From an uncultured Eubacterium sp. (lineage in GTDB: Bacteria; Bacillota; Clostridia; Lachnospirales; Lachnospiraceae), in the NCBI GenBank assembly GCA_947089855.1, contig CAMUML010000037.1, positions 1 to 43,102 on the forward strand: a stretch of DNA of 43,102 bases, in the 5' to 3' direction. This document shows, in pieces, positions 34,507-43,041 of the stretch (position 1 is its first letter; the number at the start of each line of letters is the position of its first letter). Position numbers and translations under genes: made by a program. The notes under the pieces are model-generated. The model ran no database searches and had not been told where the DNA came from. It was given only the letters and a program-made list of their open reading frames with translations.

Positions 34507-35148
34507 ATGGAAAAACGCATGATTAAATTTTATGCAAAAGAAAGCAGCCTGCTTGCACTGCACGCCATGCAGGGCCATTTTGTGACTAGTAACTCCCATA
34601 TCAATTTTTATATTGACGTGACCGGCATCCGGGCAAATATCCAGGAAGCGGAAGAAGCAGCAAAGATTTTTGCACGCAAGTTTGGGCATTTAAGCTATGT
34701 GGATACGATTGTATGTATGGATGGGACGGAAGTGATCGGGGCATTTCTCGCAAAGGAATTTAAAAAGGAAAAAATATCATCGACAAACCAGGATAAAACG
34801 GTATATGTGATTTCGCCGGAACAAAGCCGCGACAACCAGATAATCTTTAGGGATAATACAAAACATATGGTTGCGGGACGGCATATCGTACTGCTGCTTG
34901 CTACAACAACGACAGGGGAGACAGTCCGAAAAAGTATGAAAGGGCTGCGGTATTACGGCGGCGTAATCGAAGGGGTTGCTTCTGTGTTTAGTATTGTCAA
35001 AATGGCGGACGGCATTAAGATACAGTCTTTGTTTGACGGTATGGATATTCACGGCTACCAGGCATATCCAAAAGCAGACTGCCCGATCTGCCGGCAGGGC
35101 ACAAAGATAGAAGCGGTCGTGAATGGGTTTGGATATTCCAAATTATAA
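34507..35148 (+). CDS. Phosphoribosyltransferase-like protein (orotate PRTase-like), degenerate PRPP loop
   Basis: A 213-residue protein with the PRTase fold. The N-terminal half has DTIVCMDGTEVIGAFLAKEF, as in orotate phosphoribosyltransferase, and a long basic loop. At the PRPP-binding strand it reads HIVLLLATTTTGETV, where a true enzyme would have two acidic residues before TTGxT. This suggests lost or altered PRPP chemistry. The C-terminus has CPICRQG, a zinc-finger-like pair, and a short conserved tail. It lies between dut and thyX, which fits nucleotide metabolism or regulation. AGGAG lies about 11 bases before the ATG. Confidence 0.75.
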   Translation: MEKRMIKFYAKESSLLALHAMQGHFVTSNSHINFYIDVTGIRANIQEAEEAAKIFARKFGHLSYVDTIVCMDGTEVIGAFLAKEFKKEKISSTNQDKTVYVISPEQSRDNQIIFRDNTKHMVAGRHIVLLLATTTTGETVRKSMKGLRYYGGVIEGVASVFSIVKMADGIKIQSLFDGMDIHGYQAYPKADCPICRQGTKIEAVVNGFGYSKL

Positions 35149-35167
35149 GGAGGAGGAAAGGACGGGA

Positions 35168-35830
35168 ATGATTATTGAAAAAGCATCCGTGGCGGTGGTT
35201 GCGGGCAGCCCTTATCAGGATATGCTGAAAAAAATAGAAACCATTGGCCGGGTTTGTTACAAAAGTGAAGATAAGATAACAGAAGGGTCTGCGGAAACAT
35301 TTATCAAAGGCATTATCAAACGCGGGCATGAATCAGTGATTGAACATGAAAGCATCAGTGTCCGGTTTATCTGCGACCGCGGGGTATCGCATGAACTGGT
35401 GCGGCACAGGATTGCGAGCTATTCGCAGGAAAGTACGCGTTACTGCAATTATGTCCGGGAAAAGTTTGGGGAGCAGATTACCTGTATAGATATAGCGACT
35501 GGTTTCCAATATGACTTTGAAAAGGAAAACGACTGCAAAAAATATGAGGTCTGGCGCAATGCGATGGAGCGGGCGCAGGAGAGCTATTTTGAGTTGATAA
35601 AGCTGGGGGCTTCGCCGCAGGAGGCACGCAGCGTCCTGCCAAATTCCTTAAAGACCGAGGTTGTCGCAACGATGAACCTGCGGGAATGGAGGCATTTTTT
35701 TAAGCTGCGGGCAGCAAAGGAGGCACATCCGCAGTTTCGGGAAGTTGCCTGTGCCTTATTGCAAAAATTTGCGGGAGAATACCCTGCCTTTTTTTCAGAT
35801 TTATTGGAACCGGCCGCTGGGCCTGCATAG
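35168..35830 (+). CDS. thyX: Flavin-dependent thymidylate synthase
   Basis: A 220-residue FAD enzyme that makes dTMP from dUMP using NADPH and methylene-tetrahydrofolate. The ThyX signature RHRIASYSQESTRY is at about residues 80-93, EHESISVRFICDRGVSHELVRHR precedes it, and MNLREWRHFFKLR ends the active-site region. An upstream in-frame ATG at 35123 overlaps the previous gene; the ATG at 35168 is preceded by AAAGGACGGGA and gives the normal N-terminus, so I chose it. Together with dut it forms a dUTP-to-dTMP module. Confidence 0.93.
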   Translation: MIIEKASVAVVAGSPYQDMLKKIETIGRVCYKSEDKITEGSAETFIKGIIKRGHESVIEHESISVRFICDRGVSHELVRHRIASYSQESTRYCNYVREKFGEQITCIDIATGFQYDFEKENDCKKYEVWRNAMERAQESYFELIKLGASPQEARSVLPNSLKTEVVATMNLREWRHFFKLRAAKEAHPQFREVACALLQKFAGEYPAFFSDLLEPAAGPA

Positions 35831-35948
35831 GACGGCATAACGGACCGGTGCAGGAGCCGTAAAAGCAGGCCGCGCCAGAAGGGCGAAACGGGGAATGCAG
35901 CCTGTTTGGCAGCAAAATAGGAAGAAAAAGGGATAGGAGGGAGAACCA

Positions 35949-37196
35949 ATGCCATTAGTAAAAAAACCAGTAAACGGTATGAAGGATATTTTGCCGGCAG
36001 AAATGCAGATACGTGATTATGTGCAGTCGGTGGTCAAAGATACGTACCGTATGTTCGGCTTTACGCCGATAGAGACCCCTTGTATGGAAAATATTGCAAA
36101 CCTTACCAATAAGCAGGGGGGAGAGAATGAAAAACTGATCTTTAAAGTGATGAAGCGCGGTGAAAAACTAAACCTGGATACGGCAAAGTCGGAGGCTGAC
36201 CTGGCGGATTTTGGGATGCGCTACGACCTGACGGTGCCGCTTGCACGGTTTTATGCAAACCATGCAAATGACCTGCCGGCTCCATTTAAGGCGCTCCAGA
36301 TCGGGAATGTATGGCGTGCAGACCGTCCGCAGCGGGGGCGTTACCGCCAGTTTATGCAGTGCGATATAGATATTTTGGGCGAACCGTCGAACCTTGCGGA
36401 GATCGAGCTGATCCTGGCGACGACGCAGACGCTTGGCAGGCTGGGTTTTCAAGGGTTTGAGATCCGTATTAATGAGCGGCGCATTTTAAAGGCAATGGCG
36501 CTCTACAGCGGATTCCCAGAAGAAAGCCTGGATACGGTATTTATTATCTTGGATAAAATGGATAAAATAGGTATGGAAGGCGTAGCCGCAGAGCTGGGGA
36601 AAGAAGGGTTTGCCAAGGAAGCGGTAGATACGTACCTGGATTTGTTCCACGGCGTAAAATCCGCCCAGGATGGAGTTGCCTACCTTGCACAGACGCTTGG
36701 CGGATTTTTGGAGGCGGATGTAGTAACCAATATGCAGGAGATCGCAGCAAGCGTGAATGCCTGCAAAGCGGCGGAATTTACGCTTGTTTTTGACCCGACG
36801 CTGGTGCGTGGCATGTCCTATTATACGGGTACGATTTTTGAGGTCTCCATGCCGGAATTTGGCGCAAGCTGCGGCGGGGGCGGCCGTTATGACAAGATGA
36901 TCGGGAACTTTACAGGCAAAGATGTCCCGGCATGCGGTTTTTCGATTGGATTTGAGCGGATCATCCTGCTGCTTTTGGAACGTGGGTTCCAGATTCCAGA
37001 ACAGCCGAAAAAGACGGCCTACCTGGTGGAGAAAGGATACCCTGGAAAGAAGCTTGGGCAGGTCATTGTGCAGGCTGGACAGGCAAGGCAGGCCGGTCAG
37101 CAGGTGCTGCTGGTTTACATGAATAAAAACAAAAAGTTTCAAAAGGAACAGCTTGCAAAAAACGGGTATGAGGAATTTGTAGAATTTTTTAAATAG
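35949..37196 (+). CDS. hisS: Histidine-tRNA ligase
   Basis: A 415-residue class II synthetase that charges tRNA-His. Motif 1 is near KDTYRMFGFTPIETP, motif 2 is GNVWRADRPQRGRYRQF, the histidine-specific loops are LVRGMSYYTGTIFEV and GGGGRYDKMIG, and motif 3 is ACGFSIGFERI. The C-terminal anticodon-binding domain follows. Ribosome site GGAGGGAGAACC is close to the ATG. It is paired with aspS, 11 bases downstream, as in many Firmicutes. Confidence 0.97.
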   Translation: MPLVKKPVNGMKDILPAEMQIRDYVQSVVKDTYRMFGFTPIETPCMENIANLTNKQGGENEKLIFKVMKRGEKLNLDTAKSEADLADFGMRYDLTVPLARFYANHANDLPAPFKALQIGNVWRADRPQRGRYRQFMQCDIDILGEPSNLAEIELILATTQTLGRLGFQGFEIRINERRILKAMALYSGFPEESLDTVFIILDKMDKIGMEGVAAELGKEGFAKEAVDTYLDLFHGVKSAQDGVAYLAQTLGGFLEADVVTNMQEIAASVNACKAAEFTLVFDPTLVRGMSYYTGTIFEVSMPEFGASCGGGGRYDKMIGNFTGKDVPACGFSIGFERIILLLLERGFQIPEQPKKTAYLVEKGYPGKKLGQVIVQAGQARQAGQQVLLVYMNKNKKFQKEQLAKNGYEEFVEFFK

Positions 37197-37207
37197 GAGG
37201 GATCATT

Positions 37208-39001
37208 ATGGGAGAATCCATGCAGGGGCTGCACAGGACCCACAGGTGCACGGAAATATCAAATAAAAATATTGGGGAAACCGTAACCGTTATGGGATGG
37301 GTGCAAAAAAGGAGGAACCTGGGCAGCCTTATATTTATCGATCTAAGGGACCGCTCCGGCCTGCTGCAGATTGTGTTTGACGAAGAGAGTGTCGGTACGC
37401 AGGGGTTTGAAAAGGCTGGGCAGTTAAGGAGTGAATATGTAATCGCTGCCGAAGGTACCGTCCAAAAACGCAGCGCAGCGGTTAATGAAAACTTAAAGAC
37501 CGGGGATATTGAAGTGTTGGCCAAAAGCCTGCGCATCTTATCGGAATCAGAAACGCCTCCATTCCCGATCGAGGAAAATAGCCAGACCAAAGAGGAGCTG
37601 CGCCTAAAATACCGTTACCTGGATCTGCGCAGGCCAGACCTGCAGCGCAATATTATGATGAAAAGCCGTGTCACTTCATTGATCCGTAGGTTTATGGAGC
37701 AGGAAGGGTTTTTGGAGATTGAAACGCCAATCCTGCAAAAGTCTACGCCGGAAGGCGCAAGGGACTATCTGGTGCCAAGCCGTGTGCATCCGGGCCATTT
37801 TTATGCGCTGCCGCAATCGCCGCAGCTGTTTAAGCAGCTTTTGATGTGTTCCGGCTATGACCGTTATATCCAGATCGCGAGGTGCTTTCGGGACGAAGAC
37901 TTGCGGGCGGACCGCCAGCCGGAATTTACCCAGGTGGATATGGAGCTGTCGTTTGTCGATGTGGATGACGTGATCGATGTGAATGAGCGTTTGCTGCAGT
38001 ACGTATTCCGGGAAGCCATTGGAGTTGAATTGCAACTGCCGTTTCCAAGGCTCCCTTGGCAGGAAGCAATGGACCGTTTTGGCTCGGACAAGCCGGATAC
38101 CCGCTTTGGAATGGAACTAGTGGATGTATCGGAAACAGTGGCTGGCTGCGGGTTTGGCGTATTTACGGGTGCATTGGGGCAGGGCGGGTCTGTCCGGGGC
38201 ATCTGCGTTGCCGGGCAGGGCGCGATGCCGCGTAAAAAGATCGATAAATTAGTAGAATTTGCCAAGGGGTATGGCGCAAAAGGGCTTGCATATTTATGCA
38301 TTCTGGAAGATGGCACCTATAAGTCTTCCTTTGCAAAGTTTATGGCACCGGAAGGCTTGCAGGCGCTGGTTACCAAAATGGACGGAAAGCCAGGGGATTT
38401 GCTGCTGTTTGCGGCGGATTCCAATAAAACTGTATGGAACGTATTAGGCGCGCTGCGTGTAGAATTGGGCAGGCAGCTTGGCCTTATTGACGAGGGGCGG
38501 TACGATTTTTTGTGGGTGACGGAATTTCCGTTATTAGAGTGGTCCGAAGAAGAAAACCGTTTTATGGCCATGCACCATCCGTTTACCATGCCAATGGAAG
38601 AAGACTGGGGTAAAATTGACGCTGCACCAGGCCAGGTGCGGGCAAAGGCATATGATATTGTATTAAATGGTACCGAGCTGGGCGGCGGGTCCGTGCGTAT
38701 CCACCGAAATGATATTCAGGAAAAGATGTTTGAAGTGCTTGGCTTTACAAAGGAAAAGGCATGGGAAAATTTCGGTTTCCTGCTGGGCGCGTTCCAATAT
38801 GGCGTACCGCCGCATGCAGGGCTTGCCTATGGGCTGGACCGTATCGTGATGCATTTGGTAAAAGCAGAGTCGATCCGGGATGTGATCGCCTTCCCAAAAG
38901 TAAAAGACGCTTCCGACCTTATGTCCAATGCGCCGGATAAAGTGGATGAAAAACAGCTGGAAGAGCTTGGGATACGGATTGCTGCACCAGCTTCAGAATA
39001 A
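37208..39001 (+). CDS. aspS: Aspartate-tRNA ligase
   Basis: A 597-residue class IIb synthetase. The N-terminal OB-fold (about 20-110) reads TVTVMGWVQKRRNLGSLIFIDL. RDYLVPSR, motif 2 FRDEDLRADRQPEFTQVDME, the bacterial GAD insertion in the middle, and motif 3 GLAYGLDRIVMHL are all present. Length is usual for the bacterial type. It follows hisS by 11 bases with AGGAGGG ahead, so they are cotranscribed. Confidence 0.97.
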   Translation: MGESMQGLHRTHRCTEISNKNIGETVTVMGWVQKRRNLGSLIFIDLRDRSGLLQIVFDEESVGTQGFEKAGQLRSEYVIAAEGTVQKRSAAVNENLKTGDIEVLAKSLRILSESETPPFPIEENSQTKEELRLKYRYLDLRRPDLQRNIMMKSRVTSLIRRFMEQEGFLEIETPILQKSTPEGARDYLVPSRVHPGHFYALPQSPQLFKQLLMCSGYDRYIQIARCFRDEDLRADRQPEFTQVDMELSFVDVDDVIDVNERLLQYVFREAIGVELQLPFPRLPWQEAMDRFGSDKPDTRFGMELVDVSETVAGCGFGVFTGALGQGGSVRGICVAGQGAMPRKKIDKLVEFAKGYGAKGLAYLCILEDGTYKSSFAKFMAPEGLQALVTKMDGKPGDLLLFAADSNKTVWNVLGALRVELGRQLGLIDEGRYDFLWVTEFPLLEWSEEENRFMAMHHPFTMPMEEDWGKIDAAPGQVRAKAYDIVLNGTELGGGSVRIHRNDIQEKMFEVLGFTKEKAWENFGFLLGAFQYGVPPHAGLAYGLDRIVMHLVKAESIRDVIAFPKVKDASDLMSNAPDKVDEKQLEELGIRIAAPASE

Positions 39002-39093
39002 TTTTTCATTGGTTGAAACTTTATGCCTCCGTATGCGTCTAACGTTTAAATGGGCAATATCCATTACATTATAGAAAACGGAGGGTCTTAGTA

Positions 39094-39948
39094 ATGAAGA
39101 AAAACAACCTTGCAACAACATTTGGTATCGTTATCCTGGCAGCAGGCTTGGTGCTGTCCGGAGCGAAACCGGCAGCAAATGCAGCGGGCAAAAGCCAGGC
39201 GGCTGCAGGCAGCCAGGTAAGCACAGCCAGTGGTGCAGCAGGCAGCCTAAAAAGCAAAACGGCAAGTACTGCAAAAGCAGAGGATGGTTCAAACAGTGCA
39301 GGCACAAAGGGCCAGACGCAGGATGGCATTACGGTTACAGAGAAAAAATACGAGCGTGAATTTAAGAAAAAGGACGGCACAGTATACAAAACCATTTCAT
39401 TTTCCTATCCATATGCCAAAGGTACCGGGAAAGCAGAAGAAGAATTTAATCAATTTTATCAAAGGCTGCTGCGCAAATGGAAAAAAGGTGTGGAAAATAA
39501 CCTGGACGATGCAAAAGAAGTGGTAGAGGATGTAAGCTATTCCGATTCGGTAGATTTCGAAGTGGCAAGCAATGACGCCAATTATATCAGCATCCTGCAG
39601 ACCGGCTATGAATATACGTTAGGCGCACATGGGATGCCATACCGCTATTCCTATATTTTTGATGCCAAAACAGGAAAAAAAGTATCCGCTGCCAGTGTGC
39701 TTGGGGTTAGCAAAAAGCGGTTAAATACTATGGTGCGCGGCCTGTTTTTAAAGAAATACGATAAGCTGGAAGGGACAGAGGAATCCCCATTTTTTGCAGA
39801 CCGCGCATATGTAGTAGATTCGTTAAATAAAATGGATTTTAACCGGAACCTTTCGTACCTGAAAAATGGAAAAGTGTACTTTTATGCTGACCCTTATGCA
39901 GTTGGGCCGTATTCTTCCGGATTTGTAGAAGTGGCCGTGAAACTTTGA
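39094..39948 (+). CDS. Secreted DUF3298 (RsiV-like) domain protein
   Basis: A 284-residue exported protein. A signal peptide (to about residue 30) is followed by a Ser/Ala/Thr/Gly-rich linker of about 50 residues, then a globular domain. The C-terminal pattern LKNGKVYFYADPYAVGPYSSGFVEVAV is typical of DUF3298, seen in RsiV and related surface proteins, and the preceding FEVASNDANYISILQTGYEYTLGAHGMPYRYSYIFDAKTGK fits the associated DUF4163 portion. No transmembrane helix other than the signal is seen, so it is not a complete RsiV anti-sigma factor. CGGAGGG lies 7 bases before the ATG. It is preceded by 92 bases with no clear promoter. Confidence 0.75.
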   Translation: MKKNNLATTFGIVILAAGLVLSGAKPAANAAGKSQAAAGSQVSTASGAAGSLKSKTASTAKAEDGSNSAGTKGQTQDGITVTEKKYEREFKKKDGTVYKTISFSYPYAKGTGKAEEEFNQFYQRLLRKWKKGVENNLDDAKEVVEDVSYSDSVDFEVASNDANYISILQTGYEYTLGAHGMPYRYSYIFDAKTGKKVSAASVLGVSKKRLNTMVRGLFLKKYDKLEGTEESPFFADRAYVVDSLNKMDFNRNLSYLKNGKVYFYADPYAVGPYSSGFVEVAVKL

Positions 39949-40269
39949 CCTGGCATATATGTACCAGTATAGATAGTATAGGTAACATAGGTAGTATAGG
40001 GTAACAGTTCAGGCAGGTCTGCGCATTTACTGCGCTGAACGTATGAAAATGTAGTGGCTGCAGGTATCCAGCCCATCGCGAAGCGATTTTCAATGGCTGG
40101 ATACGTAACAGTTCAATGGGTTATCTGAACTGTTACAGTATAGGTAACATAATCACGTAGGTGGGCTTTTGGCAGCATGCCCGTTTGTAGCGTTTCATGC
40201 AGCTGGTGGATAAACGCAGAAATATGCAAACGTATCAAACAGGTATGCTGCCGGGGCAATATGCTTGGG
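39949..40269. other. 321-bp intergenic region with an inverted-repeat element
   Basis: No gene. It begins with a simple repetitive stretch (GTATAGG and TAACATA units, 39970-40000), continues into a 136-bp element with terminal inverted repeats (40001-40136), and ends with about 130 unremarkable bases before the stop of the minus-strand M20 gene. No clear terminator for either neighbour was found. Confidence 0.5.
40001..40136. repeat. 136-bp element with GTAACAGTTCAG terminal inverted repeats
   Basis: Ends GTAACAGTTCAG (40001-40012) and CTGAACTGTTAC (40125-40136) are exact inverted repeats, and an internal GTAACAGTTCA is at 40105-40115. Inside, GTATCCAGCC and GGCTGGATAC form a hairpin. The element is flanked by the 15-bp direct repeat AGTATAGGTAACATA at 39975-39989 and 40137-40151. 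Confidence 0.7.
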
Positions 40270-41430
40270 TCAGCCCAGTATGCCTGGGTTTTGAAACACA
40301 TCAAAGGCCGTTGCCGCCATAGCTTTTGCCGCGGTATGCAGTGTATCCGCTGCCAGTTTTCCATGCACATAAGGAAGGAACGCCTCGTTGTGTGCATGTA
40401 CTTTTGGCCTTGCCCCAGTGTCCAGTTCGCAGTATACAACAGGGCATACATGGGAAACATTTCCTATATCGCTGGAGCCGCTGGCTTCGGCATCGCTTTC
40501 TACAAACGAATCTGTACCCAGTTCCTTTAGGTTTGCAAGCAGCAGCTGCCGTAAGCCGTCGTGGTATACAAGGTTGTCAAAGGAATTTTCAAAATAGGAA
40601 TAGGACATTTTGGCACCGGTCATCAGCTCTGCACCCTTGGCACAGTTGATGGCTTTTTGTGTCAGCTCTTTTAAATAGGCACGGTCTTTGGCACGGATAT
40701 AAAACCGGCAGGCCGCTGAATCAGGGACAATGTTGCAGGCAGCGCCGCCTTCGGTAACGATTCCGGCTACCCTGGCATCGCTTCGCATATGCTGGCGCAG
40801 GGCATTGATCCCGGCGAAGGTAAGCTGGACGCCGTCCAAGGCATTGACCCCCAGCTGCGGGTAGGCTGCGGCATGGGCTGCGGTGCCTTGAAAACGGAAT
40901 TCTATGGAATCCATCGCCAGGGTGAGGATATTGCAGTTATTTTCTGCGCCCAAATGCATTTGGATAGCAGCATCTACCTGGCCAAAAGCGCCTTTTTTTA
41001 CCAGTTCGCATTTCCCTCCGGTAGTTTCTTCGGCTGGAGTCCCAATTACAATAACTGTTCCAGAAAACGTATCTTTTAACTTGGCCAGGGTAACGGCTGC
41101 GCCCAGCGTGGAGGCGGCAATCCAGTTATGTCCGCAGGCGTGGGCGTTTTGGTTTTTAGATGGCCCGTAGCCAGGCAAGGCATCGTATTCGGCCAAAAAT
41201 GCAACTTTTGGACCATCGCCGCAGTATAGCTGCGCGTAGAATGCGGTATCCATACCCAGGTAAGGATAAGTTACATCAAAACCATGCGCGGCCAGTTTGC
41301 CGGCCAGGAACTGGCTGGATGCAAATTCCTGGTTGCCAAGTTCTGGGTGTGAAAATATAAATTCGCTGATAGACTCGATTTCTTCGGAAAGCTGGCCTTC
41401 CATTTCATATAGTTTGTTTTTAGCATCCAT
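40270..41430 (-). CDS. M20 family amidohydrolase/peptidase
   Basis: A 386-residue metal-dependent hydrolase of the M20 (AbgB/HipO-like) family. The metal-binding blocks are AFLAEYDALPGYG, HACGHNWIA and GTPAEETTGGKCELV; the dimerisation domain follows, with HAAAYPQLGVNALDGV. Relatives cleave acyl-amino acids, indole-acetyl or p-aminobenzoyl-glutamate conjugates. The frame is open upstream to 41580, but the ATG at 41430, with AAAGGGCATAATACT ahead, gives the normal MDAKNKLYEMEGQL start, so I chose it. The upstream transporter gene ends 89 bases ahead on the same strand, so they are probably cotranscribed. Confidence 0.9.
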   Translation of the reverse strand: MDAKNKLYEMEGQLSEEIESISEFIFSHPELGNQEFASSQFLAGKLAAHGFDVTYPYLGMDTAFYAQLYCGDGPKVAFLAEYDALPGYGPSKNQNAHACGHNWIAASTLGAAVTLAKLKDTFSGTVIVIGTPAEETTGGKCELVKKGAFGQVDAAIQMHLGAENNCNILTLAMDSIEFRFQGTAAHAAAYPQLGVNALDGVQLTFAGINALRQHMRSDARVAGIVTEGGAACNIVPDSAACRFYIRAKDRAYLKELTQKAINCAKGAELMTGAKMSYSYFENSFDNLVYHDGLRQLLLANLKELGTDSFVESDAEASGSSDIGNVSHVCPVVYCELDTGARPKVHAHNEAFLPYVHGKLAADTLHTAAKAMAATAFDVFQNPGILG

Positions 41431-41452
41431 AGTATTATGCCCTTTCGTAATG

Positions 41453-41462
41453 GAAACGTTTC
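41453..41462. promoter_or_regulatory. Perfect palindrome GAAACGTTTC upstream of the M20 gene
   Basis: A 10-bp perfect palindrome in the 89-base gap between the transporter stop and the M20 start. It has a CG centre as in cre or LacI-family sites, but the flanks match the cre consensus only partly (TGGAAACGTTTCTG). Function is a guess. Confidence 0.3.
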
Positions 41463-41519
41463 TGTTTGAGCGTTTTTTGAGTTTTTTATAGTTTTTGGTT
41501 ATCACGCAAAGCTTTATGG

Positions 41520-42908
41520 CTAGTATCCAATGACTACTGCAATACAGAGCAATAGGACGGAAGCGGCAAATAACAGGCAAAACAGTGGCGTAACAAATTT
41601 ATACCATTTATTAATTGGCACACGCATAATGCCGCACATCATAAATACACTTGTAGGCCAGAAGATATTGGAAAATCCGTCGCCAAACTGGTAGGCAAGT
41701 ACGCTGACCTGGCGGCTGACGCCTACTAATTCGCCGACCGGGGCTAAAATCGGCATTGTTACAAGCGCTTGCCCGGCTCCGCTTGGGATAAAGAAGTTAA
41801 TGATATTTTGTACAATCAGCATCCCAAACGCACTTGCCATGCCCTGGAAATTTTGCAGGATACCGGCCAGCCAGTTGACAATGGTATCAATGATCATGGC
41901 GTTTTCCATAATAATTGCGATGCTGCGGCTGACGCCTACAAGCAGCGCCCCATACATCATTTCCTTGCTCGCATCGATAAAGATTTCAGCAATCTGGCTG
42001 GCGTTATAGCGGGAAAGGAAGCCGGACACAATGGTCATAATAATAAATAACGTTGCAATTTCATCAATATACCAGCCCCAGCGGATTGTCCCAACAAGCA
42101 GCAGTACGATGGTAAGTACAAAAAGCAGGCAGCTTATTTTGTGGATCGGTTCCATTTTCTTTTTAGCCAATTCTTCTTTGGAGGCAACTTCCAGCGTTTC
42201 GACCGTTTCCCCATACAGCACAGAAGCAGCTGGGTTGGCCTTAATCTTGTGCGCATAACGCCAGACATACCAGATGCTGATGCCCATAAAGACGGCAAAG
42301 CATACGATCCGGTAAGCCAGGCCGGAAAATAAAGCGACGCCGGAAACCTCCTGTGCGACTCCGATTGTAAATGGATTAATCGTAGCCGCCGCAAACCCGA
42401 TAGCGACGCCTAGGTAAATAACGCTGCTGCCGACTACCGCATCGTAGCCAAGGACGACAGCGATTGAGATAAATACCGGGATCAGGCCATAGGTTTCTTC
42501 GAATAGGCCCATAGTAGAGCCAAGCAGGCCAAATAAAATCATGCAGACAGGGATGATCAGTTCAATGCGGTCGCCGACTTTTCGTAAAATCCCGCCGACC
42601 AGGGCATCGAACGTACCGTTTTTTAATAAGACATAGACGAACGCATAGGCAAATATAATGAAAAATATGATTTGTGCGCTGTCTACAAACCCAAGCTGTA
42701 TAGATTTGAACATATCAAAAATGCTGCAGCCGATTTTATCAACAAAATGGAAGCTTCCTGCAACGACAAGCGAATTGCCGGATGCATCTTCCACCCGGTC
42801 AAAAGTTCCTGCGGGGACGATATTTGCGAGGATTGCGGTAAGGATGGTCATAATAAAAATAATGACGTAGGCGTGTGGCATTTGGAATCGTTTCTTTGGT
42901 TTTTCCAT
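41520..42908 (-). CDS. YfcC/DcuC-type membrane transporter
   Basis: A 462-residue polytopic transporter of the YfcC family (DcuC superfamily), probably carrying amino acids, peptides or carboxylates. Seen: FQMPHAYVIIFIMTILTAIL near the start, then AGTFDRVED, GSTMGLFEETYGLIPVF, GFAAATINPFTIGVAQEVSG, and the C-terminal IPSGAGQALVTMPILAPV and FGDGFSNIFWPTSVFM. About twelve hydrophobic segments are present. An upstream in-frame ATG at 42947 lacks a ribosome site, whereas the one at 42908 follows AAGGAGG. The M20 hydrolase gene downstream suggests uptake of a conjugate that is then hydrolysed, as with AbgT/AbgB. That role is inference. Confidence 0.88.
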   Translation of the reverse strand: MEKPKKRFQMPHAYVIIFIMTILTAILANIVPAGTFDRVEDASGNSLVVAGSFHFVDKIGCSIFDMFKSIQLGFVDSAQIIFFIIFAYAFVYVLLKNGTFDALVGGILRKVGDRIELIIPVCMILFGLLGSTMGLFEETYGLIPVFISIAVVLGYDAVVGSSVIYLGVAIGFAAATINPFTIGVAQEVSGVALFSGLAYRIVCFAVFMGISIWYVWRYAHKIKANPAASVLYGETVETLEVASKEELAKKKMEPIHKISCLLFVLTIVLLLVGTIRWGWYIDEIATLFIIMTIVSGFLSRYNASQIAEIFIDASKEMMYGALLVGVSRSIAIIMENAMIIDTIVNWLAGILQNFQGMASAFGMLIVQNIINFFIPSGAGQALVTMPILAPVGELVGVSRQVSVLAYQFGDGFSNIFWPTSVFMMCGIMRVPINKWYKFVTPLFCLLFAASVLLLCIAVVIGY

Positions 42909-42969
42909 AGATTTAGGGTCCTCCTTAAAGTTAATATGCATAGACATGCAGGGTTGTGCATAAATATAT

Positions 42970-42975
42970 ATTATA
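42970..42975 (-). promoter_or_regulatory. Candidate -10 box for the transporter-M20 operon
   Basis: TATAAT on the minus strand at 42970-42975. The nearest -35-like hexamer, TTGTAA (42996-43001), lies 20 bases further upstream, which is too far to be ideal. Confidence 0.35.
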
Positions 42976-43041
42976 GTACCATTTTGGAGTGCATTTTACA
43001 AGAATTTGATTGGGGGATATGCGGGGCGGAGTGGAAGGAGG

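Noticed and set aside
41450-41465. Full cre site for CcpA
   Set aside because: The palindromic core is perfect, but the outer positions do not match the consensus, so it is listed only as a weak operator candidate.
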